Source: OFTM10 sp964344055 (GTDB taxonomy: Bacteria > Actinomycetota > Acidimicrobiia > Acidimicrobiales > Aldehydirespiratoraceae). From it: a stretch of 64,000 nt of DNA. Location of the stretch: NCBI GenBank assembly GCA_964344055.1, contig CAYFLT010000011.1:1-64000 (forward strand). Direction: 5' to 3'. Made by a program: the position numbers and the translations under genes. Shown one piece after another: positions 1 through 7,654 of the stretch; positions within the stretch are counted from its first letter, which is position 1; the number at the start of each line of letters is the position of its first letter. Below the pieces are notes generated by a model that made no database searches, was not told where the DNA came from, and worked only from the letters and a program-made list of their open reading frames with translations.

Positions 1-365
1 GGACCAGATCGGACCACCCCACTTACACACTCCCTGCAACGGTCCCGTTCCTTGATCATGTAGAGCAGGTGGTCCAGAGCGACACCAGGCTCGCCATGGT
101 TGAGATAGTCGGTGACGATGCTTCGCCCGTCGGCCAGGCCAGCCTGATCGAGACTCGATCCGGGCTCCGGGACGCCACCGACGGCGTCGAAGACCTCAAC
201 CATCAGCGGTTCGATGTCGTCGAGGACCGAACGAATCAGGACCTCGACAGGCGATGCCCCACTGAAGCGCCTCCTCACCCAGCGCTCGAGCCCGAAGAAG
301 GACGAGACGGAGACCGCAAGCCGTTGTCGCCGAGCCCTCCGGAGGTTCGCCTCTCCTTCATGCAC
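1..365 (-). CDS. Partial MafI-like small protein, runs off left edge
   Basis: Reading leftward from a GTG, the frame stays open for 121 codons to the window edge. The region SVLDDIEPLMVEVFDAVGGV followed by LADGRSIVTDYLNHGEPGVA and LDHLLYMIKE has the pattern of MafI-type immunity proteins: a helix, then an acidic, Gly/Glu-containing segment and a helix ending in a Leu-rich stretch. That likeness is from memory of the family. An in-frame TGA lies 22 codons upstream of the chosen GTG; another GTG four codons after that TGA is a possible start. It lies inside the putative tRNA-Lys island, where an immunity or orphan-immunity gene would fit. Without the C-terminus the family call is tentative. 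Confidence 0.5.
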   Translation of the reverse strand, partial: MHEGEANLRRARRQRLAVSVSSFFGLERWVRRRFSGASPVEVLIRSVLDDIEPLMVEVFDAVGGVPEPGSSLDQAGLADGRSIVTDYLNHGEPGVALDHLLYMIKERDRCRECVSGVVRSG

Positions 366-896
366 GGAGATCCCTAACCACGACCACCACAGCCCTCGAC
401 ACCACGTCGACACTACGCGGCCCGCTCAAGGGAGCGACCATACAGACGGGACCCTCACTTTCGCCGCGAAATCGGGGAGACACACTGGCAGGTTCCGCAA
501 ACGGAACCAGCGGGGCCTGCGGTCGACCCTCGTACGCGTTGATATGGCGACGGTCACCCGAGGATGGGGCCGGGTCCGCTCAGCCGATCGCACGCTCGCG
601 AGCGGTGCTGTGCCCGGCCCTCCGTTGAGGTCCCGAGTGGCGGCGGCGCCGCTGATAGGGCGGACAGTCCGTGAACGTCTGAACGGCCGGATCCGCTGAA
701 CACCGCGACACCTTCGACGGCAAACGGTGCTCGACCGCCAACATGGCCACCAACGTGGTCGCCAACATGGGACCAGCAGGTTCACATCGATGACCGAAGA
801 TGTGGCGAAGCGAGATCTTGCTCGGGTGGACGCCCGTGGCCCTGCGGAACTGTGGCCAGCGTCCGCGACGGATCGGCCTGTGTGCGGTGTGCGACG
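366..896. other. Intergenic stretch without a convincing gene
   Basis: No reading frame here has a credible product; open frames give Arg-rich, low-information translations. It holds a perfect 7-bp hairpin (GGTTCCG-CAAA-CGGAACC at 491-508) without a T-run. Near 737-770 three imperfect copies of CCAAC(A/G)TGG lie in direct repeat. The lipoprotein promoter should lie in the right part, but I could not pick convincing -35/-10 boxes. Confidence 0.5.
491..508. repeat. Short perfect hairpin, function unknown
   Basis: GGTTCCG and CGGAACC form a 7-bp stem around a CAAA loop. It could be a factor-independent-like terminator of a transcript from either side, but it has no U-tract. Confidence 0.4.
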
Positions 897-2054
897 ATGC
901 CTGGCATGGCGGGACGGTTCTGGCCCGGTCTGGCGATCGCGATGACGTTCGTGGCGACGTCGTGCGGGTTCGCGGATGCTGAACGGAACCGTACTTACAT
1001 GTACGTGCGGGTCGAGGGGCACAGTGTCGAGGAGGCGATCGACTTCGTCGCCGTCTGGTCGGGGCACCGGCAACAGGTTGGATTCGTCGACGACTTCATG
1101 GACCGAGCGCTGCACGATCTGGATCTCCCAACCACCGAGGGAGCAGAGCGGTGCTTGACTGAGGCGGTCCTGGTGCACGACTCGCTGGGGGCGTTGGTCG
1201 GGGAGGCCGATCCTGGGACCTGCCTACAAGAACAGTCGGAGGGAGTCTTCATCCTGATGGTCCCGAGGACGGCTGCGGAAGGATCATCGCGTTCTGGGGA
1301 GCTCCCCGACTCGGCGTTTCCCGACGGGATCGAACTCGGCGAGGATCTCTCGACGGTGGCAGCAGAGGAACTGTCGGATCGCTTCGGGTCCTACCTGCTG
1401 GTCGGGTACGACGGCGGCGCCGTCGTCCTCGACAGCGAGGCCAAGGTGCTCGGTCACATACCTGGCCGCAGTGATCAGCGACTGCCCGCGTTGGACCGCG
1501 TGGAAGCTCTGACCGAACAGATTCGCCGGCAAGGCCGGTCGATCCCCGAGGAATGTGCAGTCGATGAGGAGCTCGGCCAACAACAGTTGCGGCTGTTCTG
1601 TACCAACGACGAAACCGGGCCAACCATCGAGATCCTGCTCCCCTCTGAAGAGCGTCGAATCGTTTCGTGGGCGCCACCGACGCTGGGAGCTCCCGCCGGG
1701 GACCCTGTTGCTGCGTTCCTGGGAGCGTGGCCGCAACCCGGGGTGCGGGGGACTTCGCTGGAGCAGCTCATTGGTCACTGCGACGATCTCACCGCGGTCG
1801 TCAATCACAATCTGACCACCCGTCATCTCGATGGGTCCTCGTTGCTGACCGACCCTCCTGACCATCAAACGACCGCACTGGGGTGGCTCGGCGATCGGGC
1901 GCTCGTCTGGCATCACCAATCGAACTGCTCTACCACGCCCATCGACGAGGGGATCTACGTCTACGACCTGCTCGGCTCTGCAGAACTGCTCGTCGAGACA
2001 ACGGGCGACGTCCGGTGGGTCGAGTTGGTCAAACCGACGCTGACCAGTGGTTGA
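897..2054 (+). CDS. Hypothetical exported lipoprotein in island
   Basis: This is a 385-residue protein of unknown function. The chosen ATG gives a short basic start, a hydrophobic stretch (about residues 8-20) and the lipobox VATSC with Cys23, so it is predicted to be a lipid-anchored surface protein. A GTG 15 codons upstream is open but would put an unlikely polar extension before the signal peptide. After the anchor there are scattered Cys residues (CLTEAV, TCLQEQ, EECAV, LFCTNDE, GHCDD, SNCST) that could form disulphides outside the cell. I recognise no domain. It is the only complete cargo gene visible beside the integrase and has no operon partner. Confidence 0.7.
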   Translation: MPGMAGRFWPGLAIAMTFVATSCGFADAERNRTYMYVRVEGHSVEEAIDFVAVWSGHRQQVGFVDDFMDRALHDLDLPTTEGAERCLTEAVLVHDSLGALVGEADPGTCLQEQSEGVFILMVPRTAAEGSSRSGELPDSAFPDGIELGEDLSTVAAEELSDRFGSYLLVGYDGGAVVLDSEAKVLGHIPGRSDQRLPALDRVEALTEQIRRQGRSIPEECAVDEELGQQQLRLFCTNDETGPTIEILLPSEERRIVSWAPPTLGAPAGDPVAAFLGAWPQPGVRGTSLEQLIGHCDDLTAVVNHNLTTRHLDGSSLLTDPPDHQTTALGWLGDRALVWHHQSNCSTTPIDEGIYVYDLLGSAELLVETTGDVRWVELVKPTLTSG

Positions 2055-2107
2055 CCCGTGAGCTTGCGATCACACCGTCTGGATGTGATGCGGCGCCCGC
2101 TTCGGGA

Positions 2108-3214
2108 CTATTCATTCAGTAGGTCGCCTATGACCTCGGCCGCTTGTGTGTCAGCTCCAGCGGTTCGATGCGCGTAGATCCTGAGTGTCGTCGTGCCGCT
2201 CGCGTGGCCGAGGCGCGCGGCGACGGTCGGCAGCGGGACCCCGGAGTCCAGCAGCTGGGTCGCCTGCCAGTGGCGCAGATCGTGAAGCCGAATCGCGCGA
2301 GTGACCCCGGCGAGATCCCTCACCCGGGCCCAGCGAGCGGAGACAGAGTCTGGCCGCCAGGCCGACATCCCATCTGGCGTGAAGATGTAGCTGGCCTCGG
2401 CGGTCAGTTCGGTTGGCCGGCTATCTCGGAGTTCGAGCATCGTCTGCAGCGTCGCGGGGTCGAGATGCACGGTCCGGGTGGACCGAGTCTTCGTCGACTT
2501 GTCTTCGCGTGTCCCCGGCACGGCCACGTGAGTCCGCTCGATCGTGAGCGTGCCGGTATCTGTGTCGAGGTCGCCCCACTTGAGTGCACAGGCCTCAGCC
2601 CGTCGCATTCCCGTCGCCGCCACCAGACGAACGTAGGCGCCGAAGTCGGGGTCGAGGTCGGCCGCGGCTGCGAGCAGGCGCCGCAGCTCGTCTTCCGATG
2701 GCGGCTCCTGGACTCTTTGGGGTTGCGATGGTGGGGATGCCAGCTTGGCGACGTTGCGGCCGACGAGGCCCCACCGCTCGGCCTGGTTGAGCGCGGCGCG
2801 CAAGATCGCGTGGGCCTGACGGATCGTCGTAGGGGCGAGCCCTCGGTCCTGCAATGCGGCGTAGAAGCGATCGATGTCGAGCGCGGTGAGCTTCGACAGG
2901 CGGACGGATCCGAGAGCGGGGTTCAGGTCGCGCTCGATGTAGCGGCCGTACCCGTAGAGCGTGTTCTCAGATCGCCCCTTCGCTCGGAGGTGCTCCATCC
3001 ATCGGTCCAGGAGCTGGGCGAGGGAGATGTCCTCGGGTCCAACCCGTCCGGATCGCGCCTCGACCTCGAGCTGAGAGAGCGCGGCCTTGGCGTCGCGTTT
3101 GGTGGCGGCTTCGATAGTGCGGATCACGCGCCGGTACTTGCCGGTACCGGGATCGCGGCCGGCCGAGACCGTGAGCTCCCAGGTGCCCGGACTCCGCTGT
3201 CGCATGCTCCCCAC
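2108..3214 (-). CDS. Tyrosine-type site-specific recombinase (integrase)
   Basis: This phage/ICE-type integrase would catalyse excision and integration between attachment sites. The N-terminus resembles an arm-type DNA-binding domain, followed by a SAM-like core-binding domain (SLAQLLDRWMEHLRAKGRS). The C-terminal catalytic domain contains the full R-K-H-R-H-Y set: ATGMRRAEA, LHDLRHWQATQ, ARLGHAS and the nucleophilic Tyr in RIYAHR. I prefer a GTG start preceded by GGGAGG at 7-8 nt; TTG and ATG codons 6-9 codons upstream are also open. The gene begins about 100 bp beyond the 3' end of tRNA-Lys and points away from it, the usual layout of an element integrated at a tRNA gene. Confidence 0.9.
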   Translation of the reverse strand: MGSMRQRSPGTWELTVSAGRDPGTGKYRRVIRTIEAATKRDAKAALSQLEVEARSGRVGPEDISLAQLLDRWMEHLRAKGRSENTLYGYGRYIERDLNPALGSVRLSKLTALDIDRFYAALQDRGLAPTTIRQAHAILRAALNQAERWGLVGRNVAKLASPPSQPQRVQEPPSEDELRRLLAAAADLDPDFGAYVRLVAATGMRRAEACALKWGDLDTDTGTLTIERTHVAVPGTREDKSTKTRSTRTVHLDPATLQTMLELRDSRPTELTAEASYIFTPDGMSAWRPDSVSARWARVRDLAGVTRAIRLHDLRHWQATQLLDSGVPLPTVAARLGHASGTTTLRIYAHRTAGADTQAAEVIGDLLNE

Positions 3215-3311
3215 CGCATCGCCTCCCAGCATTCGCGGCAATTTCGCGGCAACGATAGAAGGCTCAGGCGAAAGATTCCAGAAGAACGTACTCTGAGCTG
3301 GGCTTTTTCAG

Positions 3312-3384
3312 TAGGCCGCCCGGGTCTCGAACCCGGCACCTTGGGATTAAAAGTCCCCTGCTCTACCAGATGAGCTAGCGGCCC
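3312..3384 (-). tRNA. tRNA-Lys (anticodon UUU)
   Basis: On the reverse strand the sequence folds as a 73-nt tRNA. The acceptor stem is GGGCCGC/GCGGCCU with discriminator A, and the anticodon loop CUUUUAA gives UUU. The T-arm is CCGGG-TTCGAGA-CCCGG. No CCA is encoded. The 3' half is the likely attachment site of the adjacent integrase. Confidence 0.95.
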
Positions 3385-3425
3385 ACGACGAGGCTACGGC
3401 CAATGACCTCTGAGGGCACTCGCGA

Positions 3426-3470
3426 AACCTGGCAGGGTTTTGGTGTCAGGTACCAAAACCCTGCCAGGTT
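3426..3470. repeat. Perfect 19-bp inverted repeat (REP-like or terminator)
   Basis: The arms AACCTGGCAGGGTTTTGGT and its exact complement flank a 7-base loop (GTCAGGT). The right arm ends on the stop codon of the alpha/beta hydrolase gene read from the right, so the hairpin probably ends that operon. It also separates the operon from tRNA-Lys. The core GGTGTCAGGTACC resembles the GGGGTCTGACCCC palindromes elsewhere in the window. Confidence 0.75.
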
Positions 3471-4171
3471 CACCACCTGGGAACGGCGTCGAGGAATTCG
3501 AGGGCGGCGTCGATGAAGCCGAACTGCTTGGGCAGCGAGAAGTGGTCGACACCGGGGAGGACGATGGTCTTCACGTCGGGCAGGAGCTCGGCGAGCGGTT
3601 CGGGTCGGCCGACGAAATCCTCGTCGCCGATCACCAGGAGACACCGCGACGTCACGGTGGCGAGCTGTGCCGGGGTGAAGGCCCGGAATGTGCCGCTCAT
3701 CCACTCCTGTAGTGCCGTCAGCGCCTCCGGATCGTTGTGGCCGTCATTGATCAGGCCCTGGAAGCGGTAGCCGACATTGTCGGTGCCGAGATCGTGGGCC
3801 ACTTCGCCATCGTTGGGTCGGTGTCCTCCGCCGACCAGGTTCGCGCCGACACCCCCTAGGACGAGCCGGCGGATTCGGCCCGGATGCCGCATCGCCACTT
3901 CGAGCGCGGTGCGGGCCCCGAGCGAGTAGCCGACGACGTCGACCTCACGGAGGGAGCCATCCATGCTCTTCGGCATCTTGGAGATCACATGATCGAGGAA
4001 GCCCTCGTAGCCCGCGGCCTCGTGGGGCTTGTCCGACTCTCCGTGCCCGAGAAGGTCGATTCCGATCGGCTTGCGACCACCCTCCTGCACGAGGTCGAAC
4101 CATCCGGGCTCGCGCCACGTCCGTTCGGTCGAGGTGGCGAAACCGTGGAGGAAGATGACCGGCACGCTCAC
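3470..4171 (-). CDS. Alpha/beta hydrolase
   Basis: The 233-residue protein has the alpha/beta-hydrolase fold: an oxyanion HGF near residues 9-11, nucleophile elbow GYSLG with Ser83, an Asp in VIGDEDFV and the catalytic His210 in GVDHFSL. No signal peptide is seen, so it should act in the cytoplasm on a small ester, lactone or similar substrate that cannot be named. The GTG start overlaps the sulfatase stop (GTGA), implying translational coupling, and the gene is last in an acyltransferase-sulfatase-hydrolase operon. The perfect inverted repeat follows directly. Confidence 0.88.
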   Translation of the reverse strand: MSVPVIFLHGFATSTERTWREPGWFDLVQEGGRKPIGIDLLGHGESDKPHEAAGYEGFLDHVISKMPKSMDGSLREVDVVGYSLGARTALEVAMRHPGRIRRLVLGGVGANLVGGGHRPNDGEVAHDLGTDNVGYRFQGLINDGHNDPEALTALQEWMSGTFRAFTPAQLATVTSRCLLVIGDEDFVGRPEPLAELLPDVKTIVLPGVDHFSLPKQFGFIDAALEFLDAVPRW

Positions 4172-5667
4172 GACGTTGCTCCTGGGCCGAGTTCGGCAGC
4201 CTCGATCTCGAGGAGGCGTTCGAAGTTCGCCCGCAACTCGATCCGCCGGCCCCGGTCGTTGGCCAGGTTGACCAGCTCGTGCGGGTCAGTGTCGACTTCG
4301 TACCACTCATGGTCGTGGTCCTCGAAGGCGGCATCGACGTCGAACAGCTTCGGCATCTCGTCGGGCGTGCCGTCTCGACGGATTCCGCCGCCGATGCCGT
4401 AGTAGCGGGCGTACTTGGTCTGACCGTCGAAGAACCCGCGCACCGCGTAGCGGGTGTTGCGGATCAGGTCGGACTGGGCGGAGTCCTGAGAGAAGAAGAC
4501 GTAGTCGCGAGGCGAGGCAGTCGGATCGGCCAGCGCGGGAGTCAGGTCCACGCCGGACAGGCTCGGCGAATCGTCGACATCGACCCCACCGAGCGCACAC
4601 AAGGTGGTGGCCAGGTCGACGTGGGTGGCGAGCGCATCGGTCTCCGTACCGGGCTGGGTCACACCTGGTGCCTTCACGATCAACGGCACCCCCATGACCT
4701 CTTCGTAGACGCACGGAAGCTTCGCCCGCAGCCCGTGGGAGCCGCAGGCGTCGCCGTGATCCGAGGTGTACGCAATGACCGTGTCGTCGTAGATGCCGAG
4801 TTCGTCGAGGCACCCGAGGAGCTCGGCGAGGTTCTGATCGAGCTCGGTGTGGAGGTAGGCGTAGTAGTCGAGCTGGCGTCGCCATGCCCGTTCGTTGGCC
4901 AGGTCGAGTGTGCCGACGAAGTGCTCGGTGTTACGGACCTGCCGCCACGCTCGCTGGATCTCGGGCTTGGTGTGGAGATCATCGTGGAAGTTCTCGGGAA
5001 GATCCTCGAACAGCTCCGGGTAGTCCTCCGAGGTCGGTTCCACCGGCACGCCTTCGAGCCGGAGGTTCCGCATGTACTCGAAGACCCCCTTCTCCTTCGG
5101 GTTGTCGTCCTGGTAGGAGAGGTGGTCGATCGGGAACCACATGATGTCGTGGGGGTTCACGAGAGCGACCGTGAGGTGCCACGGCTCGTCCCGGGTGCCG
5201 TGTTCCTTCAGCCACGAGATGGCGTCGCGGGCGATGATGGGATCGAAGTACCGGCCGCTCCATGCCGCACCCGTGTAGTGCATGTCGTTGCCCCGGAAGT
5301 CGTGGTAGCCGTAGTCCTCCATCGGGGGGATTTCGGCGTGGGAGAGGTGCCACTTGCCGAGGTACGCCGAGTAGTAGCCCCGGTCCCCGAGGAGACTGCC
5401 AACGGTCGGGATCTCAGGAGCGAGCTGGGTGTGGGCGGGGAACGACACATTGTCGACCACCCCGTGTTCGGCCAGGTAGCTGCCGGTGTAGAGGCTGGCC
5501 CGACTGGGCGAGCACGGTGATGCATGCGTGTAGTACCGGTTGAACGTCATCCCGTCTGCCTGCAGCCGCTGGTGGGCGGGCAGGTGGACCTTCCCATCGA
5601 GCCAGTCGTTTCGACGCTCCTCATCGGAGACGATCAGGAGGATGTTGGGCTGTTTCACACCGGCCAT
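4168..5667 (-). CDS. Type I sulfatase
   Basis: This 499-residue sulfatase belongs to the alkaline-phosphatase superfamily. The formylglycine motif C-S-P-S-R (Cys52) follows a metal-binding SDEE near residues 14-17. Further metal/sulfate-site segments are GKWHLS and TSDHGDACGSHG. No signal peptide is visible at the ATG used (start of MAGVKQ), so it appears cytoplasmic, or exported by a route I cannot see. The frame is open for 155 codons upstream, but that part overlaps the acyltransferase gene and is Arg-rich shadow. The substrate, a sulfate ester, is unknown. The start lies 11 bp after the acyltransferase stop. Confidence 0.9.
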   Translation of the reverse strand: MAGVKQPNILLIVSDEERRNDWLDGKVHLPAHQRLQADGMTFNRYYTHASPCSPSRASLYTGSYLAEHGVVDNVSFPAHTQLAPEIPTVGSLLGDRGYYSAYLGKWHLSHAEIPPMEDYGYHDFRGNDMHYTGAAWSGRYFDPIIARDAISWLKEHGTRDEPWHLTVALVNPHDIMWFPIDHLSYQDDNPKEKGVFEYMRNLRLEGVPVEPTSEDYPELFEDLPENFHDDLHTKPEIQRAWRQVRNTEHFVGTLDLANERAWRRQLDYYAYLHTELDQNLAELLGCLDELGIYDDTVIAYTSDHGDACGSHGLRAKLPCVYEEVMGVPLIVKAPGVTQPGTETDALATHVDLATTLCALGGVDVDDSPSLSGVDLTPALADPTASPRDYVFFSQDSAQSDLIRNTRYAVRGFFDGQTKYARYYGIGGGIRRDGTPDEMPKLFDVDAAFEDHDHEWYEVDTDPHELVNLANDRGRRIELRANFERLLEIEAAELGPGATS

Positions 5668-5678
5668 GGCCGCCGAAA

Positions 5679-6335
5679 CTAGAGGCGGGCGATGATTGCC
5701 GCCATCTGGGCGCGGACGTTCTCCTCGACCTCTTCGTCGGTGGCACCGACCACATCGACGGGCGTGCCGACGCCGAGCGTGACGTGCGGTCGTCGTAGGC
5801 GGAGTCGGGGGAGCTTCGCCCGGGATGGCCACACCCGATCGGCGTTGACCAGCGCCACCGGCAGGACGAGCGCGTCGCCCCCACGAGCGATGTCGATGAA
5901 TCCGGTGCGGAACTCGCCGATCCCGTCCTCGGCCCGCTGATCGGGTGGTGTGATCCGCCCCTCGGGCATGACCGCGACCGGAGTGCCGGATTCGAGCGCT
6001 TCGACCGCGATTGCGGTGGCGTCGGTGCCGCCGCCTCCTGCCGCGATGAAGCCGATCGAACGGAGCCAGCGACCCATCAGAGGGTTCTTGAAGTAGGAAT
6101 ATCGCACGAGGCAGCGGGCGGGGAGCCCCCAATCGCTCAGCACCGCGACCGCGTAGAACACATCGGCGAGGCTCGTGTGGTTGGCCACGAACACGACCCG
6201 CCGACCGCCCAGGTCCGGCAGCGGCTCAGACGTCGTTCGGCTGAGGACGTGGCCGATCAGCCGGAACAGCCAGCCCGAGATGGCGTAGGCCCTCGGGACC
6301 GGAATGGAGTCGGCAGAGCGGCCCGCGTAGGACAT
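5679..6335 (-). CDS. PlsC-like 1-acylglycerol-3-phosphate acyltransferase
   Basis: This 218-residue member of the PlsC/AGPAT family transfers an acyl chain to a lysophospholipid or similar acceptor at the membrane. The catalytic NHTSLAD (NHx4D; residues 52-58) and the acceptor-binding PEGRITPP motif near residue 125 are present. A hydrophobic segment near residues 16-30 could associate it with the membrane. It is first in a three-gene unit with the sulfatase and hydrolase. Whether it makes phosphatidic acid or acylates another lipid cannot be told. Confidence 0.85.
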   Translation of the reverse strand: MSYAGRSADSIPVPRAYAISGWLFRLIGHVLSRTTSEPLPDLGGRRVVFVANHTSLADVFYAVAVLSDWGLPARCLVRYSYFKNPLMGRWLRSIGFIAAGGGGTDATAIAVEALESGTPVAVMPEGRITPPDQRAEDGIGEFRTGFIDIARGGDALVLPVALVNADRVWPSRAKLPRLRLRRPHVTLGVGTPVDVVGATDEEVEENVRAQMAAIIARL

Positions 6336-6406
6336 GGTCGCTGTCTATCGGTTTCCACTGCGGATCGGATGCGGGCGGGGCGGTGGGCCGCCGATACGGT
6401 GCCGGG

Positions 6407-7654
6407 ATGCCCCCATCCGACCCCCACGCCGCCGTCGATCCGGCGCGTGCCGAGCGGGTCTACACGCCGAGGATTCTCGGCCTGTTCGTGGCGGCGATCG
6501 CCTACTTCACCACGACCGGTGTGTCGTTCCCCGTCCTGCCCCGCCTGGTCGAACGGGAACTGGGCGGCTCCGAAGCGGACATCGGTCTCGCGTTTGCGTT
6601 CTGGGCGCTCGGGATGCTGTTCATGCGGCCGATCGGTGGGCTCCTCTCGGACCGCATCGGCCGCAGACCCCTGATCATCGGTGGGTCGCTCGCGGTGGCG
6701 CTCCTCCAGCTCGCTCATCCGGCGGCCGCCGAGACGGGCCAGTTGTGGGTGCTGTTCGCGGTCCGGATAGCCACCGGCGCGGCCAGTTCGGTGATGTACC
6801 TGGGGCAGGCGACCATGGCCACCGAGCTGCCGCCGAGCGAGCATCGCGACCGGGTCTTCGCTGCCTTCTCGACGATCATCCTGATCGGTTTCGCGATCGG
6901 TCAGGTGGCCGGAGAGTGGGCGTTCCAGGAGTGGGGGTTCTGGGCCGCCTTCGGCTTCTCCGCGGGGTGCAGCTTCCTCGCCACCCTGGTCGGCCTGACC
7001 CTGCCCGAGACCCGACCGTCGACGGTCGTGGTCCGCCCGGGCATCCGCAACCTCGTCCATCCGGTGGCGGCCCGGGTGGGAGTCGTGGCACTGGTGATCT
7101 TCATCGCGTTCATGGGCTTCAACGGGTTCATCACCGACTACGGCGAGGAGTTCGGGCTCGAGGAAGCCCGCTGGCTGCTGCTCACCTACACGATCACCAC
7201 GATCGGCATGCGGGCCGTGTCGGGCAAGGTGTTCGCGTCAATCAGCCGTCGGCGCCTGACGACATTCGCCTTCTCGGTCGTTGCGGTCGGGGCGCTCGTG
7301 CTGGCGCTGGCGACCGAATCCCGTCATCTCTACCTCGGCGCGTTCGTGATGGCGGTCGGGATGGCGTGGGTGGTGCCGCTCCTGATCCTGATCGCGGTCG
7401 ACAGCACTCCCGACGACGATCGGTCCCGCGTCGTCGCCACCGTGACCATGTTCAACGACGTCGCCAGTTCGGTCGGCGCGTTCCTGCTCGGAATCGTGGC
7501 CGAAGTCGCCGGCTACGACGGGATGTACGTGACCGTCACCTGTGGCGCAGTGCTGGCGCTGATCCTGGTGCGGAGCCCGTTCTTGTGGTCGTTGAAGGGG
7601 TTCAATCCCGAGGCGCCGGGCCCGGCACTCAGGGCTGCTCCCCGCTCCGGTTGA
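6407..7654 (+). CDS. MFS transporter
   Basis: This is a 415-residue major facilitator superfamily permease with about 12 hydrophobic segments. The conserved loop between helices 2 and 3 reads RPIGGLLSDRIGRRP (MFS motif A). It is probably a drug or metabolite exporter; the substrate is not predictable. The ATG before PPSDPH is chosen because residues before it are polar, though a GTG 8 codons upstream is open. It is divergent from the acyltransferase gene, and its 3' end overlaps the convergent hydrolase gene by 26 bp with no visible terminator. Confidence 0.85.
   Translation: MPPSDPHAAVDPARAERVYTPRILGLFVAAIAYFTTTGVSFPVLPRLVERELGGSEADIGLAFAFWALGMLFMRPIGGLLSDRIGRRPLIIGGSLAVALLQLAHPAAAETGQLWVLFAVRIATGAASSVMYLGQATMATELPPSEHRDRVFAAFSTIILIGFAIGQVAGEWAFQEWGFWAAFGFSAGCSFLATLVGLTLPETRPSTVVVRPGIRNLVHPVAARVGVVALVIFIAFMGFNGFITDYGEEFGLEEARWLLLTYTITTIGMRAVSGKVFASISRRRLTTFAFSVVAVGALVLALATESRHLYLGAFVMAVGMAWVVPLLILIAVDSTPDDDRSRVVATVTMFNDVASSVGAFLLGIVAEVAGYDGMYVTVTCGAVLALILVRSPFLWSLKGFNPEAPGPALRAAPRSG

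Noticed and set aside
426..1178. Long reverse-strand open frame opposite the lipoprotein
   Set aside because: Arg/His-rich, no domain, and lies antisense to a credible signal-peptide protein; typical of high-GC shadow frames.
5668..6132. N-terminal extension of the sulfatase
   Set aside because: Arg-rich translation lying within the acyltransferase gene; the ATG at MAGVKQ gives the expected sulfatase start.
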